Positions 43,525-51,741 of a stretch of 64,000 nucleotides of DNA are shown here, one piece after another. The stretch covers positions 62,001 through 126,000 of the forward strand of contig NZ_JAPCWC010000007.1 in NCBI RefSeq assembly GCF_026420865.1. Reading direction: 5' to 3'. The translations under genes were made by a program, and so were the position numbers. The notes beneath the pieces are model-generated. The model had not been told where the DNA came from. It saw only the letters and a list, made by a program, of their open reading frames with translations, and made no database searches. Numbering within the stretch: the first letter of the stretch is position 1; every line of letters begins with the position of its first letter. This DNA comes from Novosphingobium clariflavum (lineage in GTDB: Bacteria > Pseudomonadota > Alphaproteobacteria > Sphingomonadales > Sphingomonadaceae).

Positions 43525-44700
43525 ATGACCCATGACCTGATAATCGTCGGCGGCGGACCGGCCGGTCTGGCGCTGGCGGCCGCGCTCGCCGACACCGCCC
43601 TGCGGATCGCCATCGTCGAGCGTCAGCCGCTCGAGACGCTGATCGAACCGGCGGTCGACGGCCGCGAGATCGCGCTCACCCATCGCTCCGTCCGCGCGCT
43701 GCAAACGCTCGGCGCCTGGGGCTGGATCGACCCGCGGCAGGTCTCGCCGCTGCGCGAGGCGCGCGTGCTCAACGGCGGTTCGCCCTTCGCCCTCTCGTTC
43801 GGCGCCGACGGCAGCGGCGAGGACCGGCTGGGCTGCCTCGTCTCCAACCACCGCATCCGCCGCGCGCTGTTCGCCGCCTGCGAGGCGCAGGGCAATCTCG
43901 AGATCCTTGCCGGGCAGGCGGTCTCCGCGCTCGGCACCGACCGCGAGCGGGCCGAGGTCGAACTGGCCGACGGCACCCGGCTGACCGGCCGCCTGCTGGT
44001 CGGCGCGGATTCGCGCTTCTCCTTCGTGCGCGAGGAACTGGGCATCGGCGCCCAAGTGAACCGCACCGGCCGCGCCATGATGGTCTGCCGCATGGCCCAC
44101 GATCTCGATCACGAGGGTGTCGCTACCGAATGGTTCGACCATGGCCAGACGATCGCCATGCTGCCGCTCGGCGGCCGGGAGTCCTCCGCCGTGCTGACCC
44201 TTGCCGCGCCCGAGATCGAGCGGCTGGCCGCGCTCGATGCCGACCGCCTCGCCGCCGAGATCACCCGCCGCTACGAGGGACGGCTCGGGCGCATGAGCCT
44301 GATCGGCAAGGCCCATGTCTACCCGCTCGCCACGACCTACGCGCGCCACTTCGCCGCGCGCCGCGCCGCCCTCATCGGCGATGCCGCGGTCGGCATGCAC
44401 CCGGTGACCGCGCATGGCTTCAACCTCGGCCTTGCCAGCGCCTGCACGCTGGGGCGGCTGATGGCCGAAGCCCATCGCGGCGGCCGCAGCGATGCCATCG
44501 CCTCCTCGCTGCTGCTGCGCCGCTACGAGGCCGCGCACCGCCTTGCCAGCCGGCCGATCTATACCGCCACCAACATGATCGTCGGCCTCTACACCGCCGA
44601 GCGCCCCGCCGCCCGCGCCGCCCGCCACCTCGGCCTGCGCGCCGCCGCACGGATTCCGCTGCTCTCGCGCAATGTCAGCCGCATGCTGATGCAGACCTGA
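43525..44700 (+). CDS. UbiH/COQ6-family FAD monooxygenase, possibly UbiM
   Basis: About 391 residues. The FAD-binding start is DLIIVGGGPAGLALAAALAD. A middle DG/GADSR motif (LLVGADSRFSFVREELGI) and the late FAD motif RRAALIGDAAVGMHPVTAHGFNLGLASACTL are typical of the UbiH/UbiF/UbiM/COQ6 hydroxylases of ubiquinone synthesis. The group most like it in alphaproteobacteria is UbiM, a 5-demethoxyubiquinol hydroxylase of broad position specificity. ATG 43525 has GGAG upstream; an in-frame ATG at 43510 is possible. It is inserted between flhB and fliD and does not look flagellar. Ring position hydroxylated cannot be read from sequence. Confidence 0.78.
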   Translation: MTHDLIIVGGGPAGLALAAALADTALRIAIVERQPLETLIEPAVDGREIALTHRSVRALQTLGAWGWIDPRQVSPLREARVLNGGSPFALSFGADGSGEDRLGCLVSNHRIRRALFAACEAQGNLEILAGQAVSALGTDRERAEVELADGTRLTGRLLVGADSRFSFVREELGIGAQVNRTGRAMMVCRMAHDLDHEGVATEWFDHGQTIAMLPLGGRESSAVLTLAAPEIERLAALDADRLAAEITRRYEGRLGRMSLIGKAHVYPLATTYARHFAARRAALIGDAAVGMHPVTAHGFNLGLASACTLGRLMAEAHRGGRSDAIASSLLLRRYEAAHRLASRPIYTATNMIVGLYTAERPAARAARHLGLRAAARIPLLSRNVSRMLMQT

Positions 44701-44701
44701 G

Positions 44702-44740
44702 AGCCTGTCTGGAAAATGCCCGAATGGGCGGTCGGGGGAC
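44702..44740 (+). repeat. Short intergenic repeat, copy 1
   Basis: CTGTCTGGAAAATGCCCG followed by a GGGC...GGGGGA tract matches the inverted copy at 51690-51733, which reads CTGTTTGAAAAATGCCCG on the minus strand, with three mismatches in 22 bases. It directly precedes the fliD promoter. Confidence 0.45.
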
Positions 44741-44767
44741 TTAAACAAGCGCCCGCGCTGCCGTTCT
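44741..44767 (+). promoter_or_regulatory. Sigma-28 promoter of fliD-fliS
   Basis: GGGGGACTTAAA is followed by GCCGTTCT, with TTAA (44741-44744) 15 bases from the -10 (44760-44767). The -10 is nearly identical to the flgM -10 (ACCGTTCT). The expected start site is within a few bases of the fliD ATG. Confidence 0.75.
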
Positions 44768-44775
44768 CCCCGCCC

Positions 44776-46221
44776 ATGGTTACCAGCACCGCCTCGACGA
44801 CCAGCACCGCGTCCACGCTCACCACCAGTTCGCTGGTGACCGCGCTCGGCGGCGGCAGCGGCGTCGATATGACGGCGCTGGCCAACAACCTCGCCGTGGC
44901 CCAGTTCGCCAGCCGCAACGACCGGCTGACCACCAAGGCGGAAAAGCTCAACACCCAGATCTCCACCGCCTCGAACATCAAGTCGATGCTGCTGGCGATC
45001 GATACCTCGCTCGGCACGCTGGTGCGCAGCGGCGACCTCGCCCGCACCCCCAGCATCGCCAACAGCGCGGTGGCCAGCGGCGCGCTGACCGGCTCGACCA
45101 CGCCCACCGGCACCTATTCGCTGGAAGTCAGCAAGCTCGCCTCGGGCCAGCAGCTTGCCAGCAAGGCCTATGCCGCCAGGACCGACCTCGTCGGCGCCGG
45201 CACCCTGACGCTGCGCTTCGGCACCGTCTCGGGCAGCAGCTTCACCGCCGACACCGCCCATGCCGCGCTCGACCTCACCATCGGGGCCACCGACACGCTG
45301 GCCGACGTCGCCAGCAAGATCAACGCCGCCAACGCCGGGGTCAGCGCCTATGTCGCCCAGACCACCAGCGGCGCCCAGTTGGTGATCAAGGGCGCGGAAG
45401 GGGCCCAGAACGGCTTCACCATCGAGGCTGCCGAGGACAGCGCCAACCCCGGTCTTGCCGGCCTTGCCTGGAGCCCCGGTTCGACAAACGCCACCCTGCT
45501 CGCCAGTGCGAGCGACGCCGCCTACAAGGTCGACGGCCTGTCGATGACGGCAACCTCGAACACGCTGACCGACGTGATCCCCGGCGTGAAGCTCACGCTC
45601 AAGGCCACCAATGCCGGCGCGCCGACAACCGTGAGCTTTGCCGATCCCACCACCTCGATCGCCGCGTCGATGCAGGATCTCGTCGATGCGCTCAACGAAG
45701 TGACCAGCGCGCTCGGCACCGCCACGGCCATCGGCGGCGACCTTGCCAACGACGCCGGCGCCCGCGCGCTCAAGCGTTCGCTCTCGGCGCTCGCCGGCAC
45801 CCAGATCATGCCCGGTGCCACGGGCGCCGCCAGGACCCTGGCCGACCTCGGTCTCAAGACCCAGCGCGACGGCTCGTTCACGCTCGACACCACCCGCCTC
45901 AACGCCACCCTCGCGGCCGACCCCGACGGCGTCTCAGCGATGTTCACCAATGGCATCAACGGCGTCTTCGCCAGCATCGACAAGATCTACCGCGCCGCCA
46001 GCTCCACCACCGACACCGGCTCGCTGGGCGGTTCGATCAGCCGCTACACCAAGCTGCTGGCCAAAGTGACCACCGACCAGAGCGACCTCGCCACCCAGCA
46101 GGAAGCCCTGCGCGCGCGGCTGGTCTCGCAATTCACCGTGTCGGAAACCCGCATCGGCACCTCGAAATCGACACTGACGATGCTGCAGAACCAGATCGCC
46201 CAGTGGAACAAGACAAGCTAG
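44776..46221 (+). CDS. fliD: Filament cap protein FliD
   Basis: About 481 residues. A Ser/Thr-rich N-terminus is followed by the FliD start SSLVTALGGGSGVDMTALANNLAVAQFA, central repeats, and a C-terminal coiled region (SISRYTKLLAKVTTDQSDLATQQEALRARLVSQFTVSETRI, then MLQNQIAQWN) characteristic of HAP2. It caps the filament and folds flagellin. The frame is open to 44716, but ATG 44776 is taken because the upstream part overlaps the sigma-28 promoter. That leaves almost no leader on the mRNA. Confidence 0.9.
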   Translation: MVTSTASTTSTASTLTTSSLVTALGGGSGVDMTALANNLAVAQFASRNDRLTTKAEKLNTQISTASNIKSMLLAIDTSLGTLVRSGDLARTPSIANSAVASGALTGSTTPTGTYSLEVSKLASGQQLASKAYAARTDLVGAGTLTLRFGTVSGSSFTADTAHAALDLTIGATDTLADVASKINAANAGVSAYVAQTTSGAQLVIKGAEGAQNGFTIEAAEDSANPGLAGLAWSPGSTNATLLASASDAAYKVDGLSMTATSNTLTDVIPGVKLTLKATNAGAPTTVSFADPTTSIAASMQDLVDALNEVTSALGTATAIGGDLANDAGARALKRSLSALAGTQIMPGATGAARTLADLGLKTQRDGSFTLDTTRLNATLAADPDGVSAMFTNGINGVFASIDKIYRAASSTTDTGSLGGSISRYTKLLAKVTTDQSDLATQQEALRARLVSQFTVSETRIGTSKSTLTMLQNQIAQWNKTS

Positions 46222-46234
46222 GTCGAAACCGCCC

Positions 46235-46606
46235 ATGCGTCGCCAACAGAACCCGCACGAAGCCTATCGCCGCGTCGACTTCGACGCCCGCGTCAACGGC
46301 GCCAAGCCGGCGGACCTCGTGCACTTATGCTACGAACACCTGGTGAGCGCGCTCAGCACCGCTGTCCATGCCCACGGCATCGGCGACAATGGCCTGCGCA
46401 GCCGCTCGCTCACCCGGGCGCTGACGGCGATCACCGCGCTGCAACTGGGCATCTCGGGCGAAAGCAGCATGGCCGGCGCGCTGACCCAGCTCTACGCCGC
46501 CGCCCAGCGCACGATCCTCGACAGCGCGGTGGAGTTCGAGCCGCGCCGAATCGAGACGCTCCGCACCGATTTCGCGGAGATCGGGCGCGCCCTGCAAGGC
46601 GGCTGA
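46235..46606 (+). CDS. fliS: Flagellin chaperone FliS
   Basis: A 123-residue helical protein. The N-terminus has Tyr/Arg in AYRRVDFDARVNGAKPADLVHLCYEHLVSALSTA, and later SLTRALTAITALQLGISGESSMAGALTQLYAAAQRTIL. The AYRxV, PxxLVxxxYE and Leu-rich helices match FliS, which binds the flagellin C-terminus before export. It follows fliD by 13 bases, the usual fliDS pair. Confidence 0.88.
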   Translation: MRRQQNPHEAYRRVDFDARVNGAKPADLVHLCYEHLVSALSTAVHAHGIGDNGLRSRSLTRALTAITALQLGISGESSMAGALTQLYAAAQRTILDSAVEFEPRRIETLRTDFAEIGRALQGG

Positions 46607-46698
46607 ACACCGTCGCCCCCGCTAGCTGCTTCCATTTTGGTTACCGGTTTCCTGCCGTTTGTACGGATCCTTCCCCGATCGGCCCGCCCGGTACCTCG

Positions 46699-46734
46699 GT
46701 TTCGGATCAGGTGCCCGGCTCCCTGCTCCGAAAC
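46699..46734. promoter_or_regulatory. Inverted repeat upstream of the LuxR-type gene
   Basis: GTTTCGGA (46699-46706) and TCCGAAAC (46727-46734) form a perfect 8-bp inverted repeat 46 bases before the GTG start. It could be an operator for the encoded regulator or a weak hairpin. Confidence 0.35.
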
Positions 46735-46779
46735 ATGGGTTATCTCCCCTAGGGCAGATGCCGAATAGGGAGGATACCC

Positions 46780-47382
46780 GTGGAGCGGATTTCGAACCTT
46801 ATCCTTATCGACAACAACATGCGACGCCGGGCTGCGATCAGTCATGCGCTGTCCAGCGGCAATATCCACGTCGAACCGTTCGAGAACATTAGCGAACTGT
46901 CCAGCACCTGGCCCCGTTCGGGCGTGATCCTGATTCACGACGAAGCCGGGGTCATCGATGACCTGATCGAAGCCATGGCCCACCACGGCGAATGGTTCCC
47001 GATCATCGCCTTCAGCGAGGACCCTTCCGCCAACCGCATCGTCGAGGCCATTCTGGACGGCGCGATCGACTATATCGCCTGGCCCATCGGCGCCGCCGAG
47101 CTCAACGAAACGCTGGCCCGGGCGATTGCCCGCGCGGAAACGGTGGGCAACGCCAAGCTGCGCGAAGTCATGGCTCGCGCCCGGGTGGAACGTCTGACCC
47201 GCCGCGAACGCGAAGTGCTGGGCGGCGTCGCCAGCGGCCTGTCCAACCGGCTGATCGGCGAAAAGCTCTCGATCAGCCCGCGCACGGTGGAAATCCACCG
47301 CGCCAACATGCTCAACAAGCTGGGCGCCAACCACACCTCCGATGCCATCCGCATCGCCATCGAGGCGGCGCTGGTGAACTGA
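46780..47382 (+). CDS. LuxR/FixJ-type regulator with degenerate receiver
   Basis: A 200-residue protein. Residues 1-120 fold like a receiver domain (NLILIDNNMRRRAAISHAL, GVILIHDEAG, FPIIAFSEDPSANRIVEAILDGAIDYIAWPI). The acidic pocket is weak (DNN), the expected acceptor position aligns with His-Asp, and the conserved Lys before Pro is Trp (AWPI). The C-terminus is a clear LuxR helix-turn-helix (LTRREREVLGGVASGLSNRLIGEKLSISPRTVEIHRANMLNKLGANHTSDAIRIAIEA). GTG 46780 has GGGAGG upstream. Position after fliS suggests control of motility or filament genes. Phosphorylation-independent action is inferred. Confidence 0.85.
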   Translation: MERISNLILIDNNMRRRAAISHALSSGNIHVEPFENISELSSTWPRSGVILIHDEAGVIDDLIEAMAHHGEWFPIIAFSEDPSANRIVEAILDGAIDYIAWPIGAAELNETLARAIARAETVGNAKLREVMARARVERLTRREREVLGGVASGLSNRLIGEKLSISPRTVEIHRANMLNKLGANHTSDAIRIAIEAALVN

Positions 47383-48138
47383 CCGCCCGCCGACCGCCAG
47401 TGCCCCGTGCCAGTGCCAGCGCACGGGACCAGTGCCTCGTGCCGGCCTGACCGCGGAGCAGCGGGCAAAGCGCGGGCCATGCCTCCCGGCCGCCATGGCC
47501 GGGGCCATCTACCCTTCCGGCTGGGCCAGAGCATCTCGGCCCCGGAAGTCTCCGGGAGCGGCGCCAATAAAAACCGGCACTGCAAGGCACCGCTCCCGGA
47601 AACCCCGTCGCCTGGAACAGCGCCGAGCGCGCATGCCGATCCGAACCGACCGGATCCAGCCCCCATGCACAAACCGCGCCCTCCAGCACGGCCCCGCTCC
47701 GATCACTGGCGCACCGCTGGATCGGCGCGAGAGGCAGCAAGACAAGACAAGACAACGCAAGCGGGCCGCTGCGATGCCCCCAACCATGGCCCCCACCCGC
47801 AAGCCCCAAGGGTCATGCGGCGCAGGTAGATCCAGTCCTCGACAAGGGGCCGGTTTGGGCCGGTAGGAGACTGTCAGCTTCAGAAGCGCGTCGATGGGAT
47901 AGCGGCCTTTTGCAGGCCATCAGCTACCAGCCAAATCCAGTCGCTAATCTAACTTGCGGGAAAAGTCCGACTTTGGTGAAGGTGACAGTGCTATGGAAGC
48001 TCTATCGCGCTGATTGCATGCGAATTTTGGGCAAAACGTCAAATAAAATCGCTTGGCAAAACCAGCCGATCTTCGCCATAGGGACGCGGAAGACATCAGT
48101 CATGCAGTTCATTGAATGCCCTTATGTCCGGAGGCTTT
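47383..48138. other. Gene-poor stretch at the end of the flagellar locus
   Basis: No convincing gene. The first 450 bases are GC-rich with small hairpins (for example CCCGGCC / GGCCGGG near 47485-47505) and a short GACAA tandem near 47735-47757. From about 47870 the composition shifts to lower GC, continuous with the following orphan gene, which suggests the left edge of an acquired segment. No tRNA or clear attachment site was seen. Confidence 0.5.
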
Positions 48139-49779
48139 GTGACAGATCAGATAAATTTAAACCACTCGATCAGCCTCTATGACATTCTTGATCAATGCTC
48201 CAATGAAGAACTAGCTCCAATCGTCGAGTTTCTGGTCGATTCGCCATTCAGCTATCTCAAGCATGCGCGCTCTTATTTGCGCCATCAACCCGACCATAGT
48301 ATCTATCGGGATCAGATCGCCGATGACATTTATCGCCTCGGATTTTTTCTAACAGAAAGCTTTTCGACCCAGACAGGTAGCATGGCGGATGAAAAGCACA
48401 GCTATGACGACCTGCTTGCTGTAGTCTGCAAGAAAATCGGCATTCCCACTGCCGGGAACGATGTCGCCCAGAATGAGGCTATCCTCATTAACGCGTTCAC
48501 CAAGCAGCATCTTTTGACTGCGGAGCCCGAAGCTCGGGCTGCGCTCGTCAAAGAGGCTGCAACTGCGGCTGGCAAGACGGCGGCGGGCGTGCTGAATACC
48601 GGCGCTTGGTTGCCATTTGTCTCGGCCTTGATTGAGATTGCCTACATGCGTGGGATCATCGTCTCAGACGGGCGACTGCCTAGCCCTGACAACCGGGGGC
48701 TTATGCTTCGTCCTGAGCCTGAGGCCGAAATCAGCGTCGTTGGGGATGATGGCCAGCCCGCTTTTTCGCTTGCGGCGATCCCAGAGGAAAAGGCGCAGAA
48801 TTGGTCATTCATGGTCCCTGATGGACGTACGCGAAGCCAACTGACGCCATTTTTGACAGCATTACAGCCTTTTTTCAGCGCAGACCAAATGCTCGCTGGG
48901 AAGAATATCTACAGTTCGAAGATCCCTCTTATCTTTAGCGAAAAAACGGGCGGCTACATCGCGAATGCCAGTGGCAAAAAGGGATTCGTCCCCTTGAAGA
49001 ATGTCACTGCTATCGGCATTTCTGGCCCTGCCGTGCTCTTAACCGCCGCTACCGCGATTGCCGAGCAACAGCAGATGCAGCGCATTGAGGAGGCGCTCGA
49101 CGAAATCAAGGCGATGCTTGCCGAGGTCTCGCGGTTTCAGCAGGACGAGCGTCGTTCGGTGCTAACCGGGGCCATTCGCTATTTCCGCCAGGTTGCACGG
49201 GCGGTTCTCTCTGGTGAACTCGCACCCGAAGTGTCTCACACAATCGAGTATCATGAGGCTGAACTGAACAAGGTCTATGACCACCTCGTCAAAGATCTTC
49301 GCGTTGCGACCGAAGCAATGCGAGCGGTGAAGAAGGATACATTCGGTTCAAGTAAATACGTCAAAGCGCTTGAGGATGCTCAGGCGACCCTCATGACCTG
49401 CTATGATGACCTGCTTCTTTGTCTGCGTGCACGTGCTTGCGGCTTTCAGCTGATGTCTGCTTATCCGGGGCGCGAAGCAGGAAAACAGGCGCGATACGAG
49501 GCGATCATTGAGGATTTCCGTCCGTTTCTACCCAAAGGTGAGGCTACGATGGCGATCGATCGAACTCTGCGAGAGAAACTGCAGGTTGTATCTTCATACG
49601 AGAGCAAAGCGTCTTTGCTGGCTCGTGAAAATGCTCTGTTTGACAACCTCATGGTGGGCGACCGCGCCATTACGGCAGCGATTGCGCCTGCATTGACTCT
49701 GGCAAAACATGCAGATGATTCCCTCGTGCTCGATTTTCAGGTCGAAGCAGGCGAAATTGTCGGTGTGCGCCTCGGTTAG
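48139..49779 (+). CDS. Orphan protein with YaaW/DUF3944-like N-terminus and central hydrophobic helix
   Basis: About 546 residues, lower GC and different codon use from all neighbours. Residues 12-135 resemble the YaaW (UPF0174/DUF3944) pattern: YDILDQCSNEELAPIVEFLV, then PDHSIYRDQIADDIYRLGFF, and DDLLAVVCKKIGIP. Residues 140-175 are Ala/Gly-rich and hydrophobic (VLNTGAWLPFVSALIEIAYM). A Gly-rich hydrophobic helix (AIGISGPAVLLTAATAIA, about 291-308) runs straight into a charged coiled coil (EQQQMQRIEEALDEIKAMLAEV). The last 200 residues are helical and charged. GTG 48139 is chosen for GGAGG just upstream; ATG 48124 is possible. No partner gene. Function unknown; a membrane-acting stress or defence role is only a guess. 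Confidence 0.68.
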   Translation: MTDQINLNHSISLYDILDQCSNEELAPIVEFLVDSPFSYLKHARSYLRHQPDHSIYRDQIADDIYRLGFFLTESFSTQTGSMADEKHSYDDLLAVVCKKIGIPTAGNDVAQNEAILINAFTKQHLLTAEPEARAALVKEAATAAGKTAAGVLNTGAWLPFVSALIEIAYMRGIIVSDGRLPSPDNRGLMLRPEPEAEISVVGDDGQPAFSLAAIPEEKAQNWSFMVPDGRTRSQLTPFLTALQPFFSADQMLAGKNIYSSKIPLIFSEKTGGYIANASGKKGFVPLKNVTAIGISGPAVLLTAATAIAEQQQMQRIEEALDEIKAMLAEVSRFQQDERRSVLTGAIRYFRQVARAVLSGELAPEVSHTIEYHEAELNKVYDHLVKDLRVATEAMRAVKKDTFGSSKYVKALEDAQATLMTCYDDLLLCLRARACGFQLMSAYPGREAGKQARYEAIIEDFRPFLPKGEATMAIDRTLREKLQVVSSYESKASLLARENALFDNLMVGDRAITAAIAPALTLAKHADDSLVLDFQVEAGEIVGVRLG

Positions 49780-50388
49780 TTACTCCTGTGCCTGATGAAT
49801 GGGGTTTTCGGAGACGACGGTAATGCACACCCCGCACCGTTCAGAAATGTGCCTCCTCAACTGGTGCGGCCATTGCTGTCTTTAGCCGCCGATTGGAAAA
49901 GGAGCTGTGAACGACGGCTTCTTCTCAACCCATCAGCATTATATGACCGCTTACGCGCGCACTGAAACAACCGCTGAACGGCCGACTAGGGCGCAAAGAC
50001 GTCGCCTGCATGCGTGAGTCCGATGGCATCAACGTCGAGGGCCCCTGTCTCGCCTTGGCGATCCGCCCCGGAATAGACCTTAGCATGCCGCCCACGAACA
50101 TTTAGCGAGTGCTGCGTTAGATAACCGAACGCCGGCACGCCACCTGATTACTCCGCCGGCACTGGTCTCGCACCTGCGGTTTCCGCCCGGGGCGAGGCGG
50201 CAGGCCTTGACACCCTCCGGGCCGGAACCGCCGCGAGACCCCATGACCCCGACTGGCGGCGCATCCGGTCTTCGTGCGCCCCCCCGGATGCGCCGTCCCA
50301 TTCACCCCTCACACGATGCCCCCGATACGCCTCCCCCGCCAGCCGCCGCCCGGCGGGACAGAGTGGGTGGCCAGAGTGGGTAGCAGCG
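49780..50388. other. Gene-poor stretch after the orphan gene
   Basis: No supported gene. A 56-codon frame (49795-49965) is open but shows no recognisable pattern. From about 50130 composition returns to high GC. The stretch looks like the right flank of the acquired segment, perhaps with decayed sequence. Confidence 0.45.
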
Positions 50389-50838
50389 TCAGTGCAACCG
50401 GACGCCTGCGGGCATCGTAAACGTGCTGACGGCCTCATCCTCCCGCTCGGCACCGGCCAGCAGCATCGAGACATAGGCCGCCAGCAGCGCCAGCGCGAAC
50501 GTGGAGCCTTCGCAGATCACTTCTTCCGAACCATCCGCCAGCACCAGCGTGGCCAGGCACGAACCGGCGCTCCCGCGCGAGATCATGCAGTTGAGGTCCG
50601 GCCCAAGGATCGCCAACACCGCGCTTTCCCCCGCTCCGCAGGCCAGCATCGCCGCGATCGCCGCCGGTTCGAAGGAATGGCCCACAAGCCCGTCGGGATC
50701 ATGCAGCAGCAGCACCGCCTCGCGAATGCGATCGTGCTCCTCCGCCGGGGCGCTGCCCGCGCAGTCGTGGAGAAAGTCGCGCAGGCGCGCGGTCCATACG
50801 TCGGTTTCGGAAACTCGTTCGATCACGGAACTCGCCAT
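50389..50838 (-). CDS. Hypothetical protein, 149 residues
   Basis: I do not recognise the family. The N-terminal half is acidic and helical (SETDVWTARLRDFLHDCAGSAPAEEHDRIREAVLLLHD). The C-terminal half has an alternating pattern (CLATLVLADGSEEVICEGSTFALALLAAYVSMLLAG) that ends in a hydrophobic helix. Base composition and third-position GC match the core genome. A stand-alone gene with no operon partner; possibly a lineage-specific protein. Confidence 0.6.
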   Translation of the reverse strand: MASSVIERVSETDVWTARLRDFLHDCAGSAPAEEHDRIREAVLLLHDPDGLVGHSFEPAAIAAMLACGAGESAVLAILGPDLNCMISRGSAGSCLATLVLADGSEEVICEGSTFALALLAAYVSMLLAGAEREDEAVSTFTMPAGVRLH

Positions 50839-51018
50839 CGTTGCTAACCCGGTCCATGCGGATGCGCCAAAGTCCCCAAGTGGGCCCGACTGTCAATCCG
50901 CACAAACAACGTGGGCTTTCACCCCGTATCAGGTTGCTACAGGCTCTCCGTTCATGGTGAAACCTGTATTCACACTTCTGCAGCCGCACTTTCCACGGCA
51001 ACCGCCTCCATTATCGAG

Positions 51019-51600
51019 TTAATTTTCCAGCCGGGCGATCGCATCGCGTTTTTCGCAGACCCATTCGGGCTCGGTCAGCATGAGATCGTGCCCGGTATCG
51101 ATATCCCATACCCGCCCCTGCGAGCGCTCGGTGACTAAGGACATGTCCCGAGCAGGAATGGTTGATGTGCAGATGAGATGGCTCTCGGGAATCGCCCGCA
51201 TGGCCGATTCGTTGGTGAAGACGATCTTCTGCGCAAAGCATTTCCACGGCTGCCGGGTCAGCCGCGCATCGGTCTAGGCGGCGTGGACCGGATCGATCAC
51301 ACCGAAAAAGGCGGCAAACCCCGGTGCCGGTTCGAGCACCGCCTCGCTGCCGCCCACTTGCCGCATCGTCTGGCGGGCCTGATCGATCATCGCGAAGGCA
51401 TGGTCGTGCAGCGATTCGCCGTCGCACGGACAGGCCGCGCCGAGATAGACGCGGTGCCCCACCCGGCCCGACTGGCGATCCGCAGCGCCGGTGATGACCA
51501 TGCCACCATAGCTGTGGCCGCTCAGCGAAGGCGCATGGACCTCATGCCCCAGCGCCCTGAGGCCTTGCGCCACCGGCTTCGGCGAGCGCGAACGCGGTCA
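51019..51600 (-). pseudogene. Decayed alpha/beta hydrolase
   Basis: Fragments of one alpha/beta hydrolase lie in order on the minus strand. They are an N-terminal piece (VAQGLRALGHEVHAPSLSG), the nucleophile region (HSYGGMVITGAADR), YLGAACPCDGESLHDHAF, an in-frame TAG at 51274-51276, then PWKCFAQKIVFTNESAM and the C-terminal end with the catalytic His (WDIDTGHDLMLTEPEWVCE). About 60 residues between SLSG and HSYGG are missing, the start is gone, and the stop interrupts the frame, so the gene is dead. The family is the EstC/salicylate-esterase-like hydrolases. Confidence 0.8.
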
Positions 51601-51689
51601 CGTCGCCGATTGGTTCACCCGCTGCCTCGAAGCCTTGCGCGGCTGACAGACCGCTTGGAAATTCGCGAGACGCGAATTTTGCGCCGCCA

Positions 51690-51733
51690 GCCCACTCCCC
51701 CACAATGCCCTCCCGGGCATTTTTCAAACAGTC
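51690..51733 (-). repeat. Short intergenic repeat, copy 2
   Basis: On the minus strand CTGTTTGAAAAATGCCCG is followed by GGGC...GGGGGA. It matches copy 1 at 44702-44740 in inverse orientation. It lies between the Excalibur gene and the hydrolase remnant. Confidence 0.45.
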
Positions 51734-51741
51734 TCCGCGGC

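Noticed and set aside
46629..46663. Sigma-28-like GCCGTTTG upstream of the LuxR-type gene
   Set aside because: The -10-like box is present but the position 15 bases ahead reads TTTT instead of TTAA, unlike the four consistent sites.
47432..47866. 144-codon open frame after the LuxR-type gene
   Set aside because: Arg/Pro-rich, no ribosome-binding site, no recognisable pattern, and similar frames exist on both strands of this GC-rich gap.
49795..49965. 56-codon open frame
   Set aside because: No ribosome-binding site or recognisable motif; too short to support alone.
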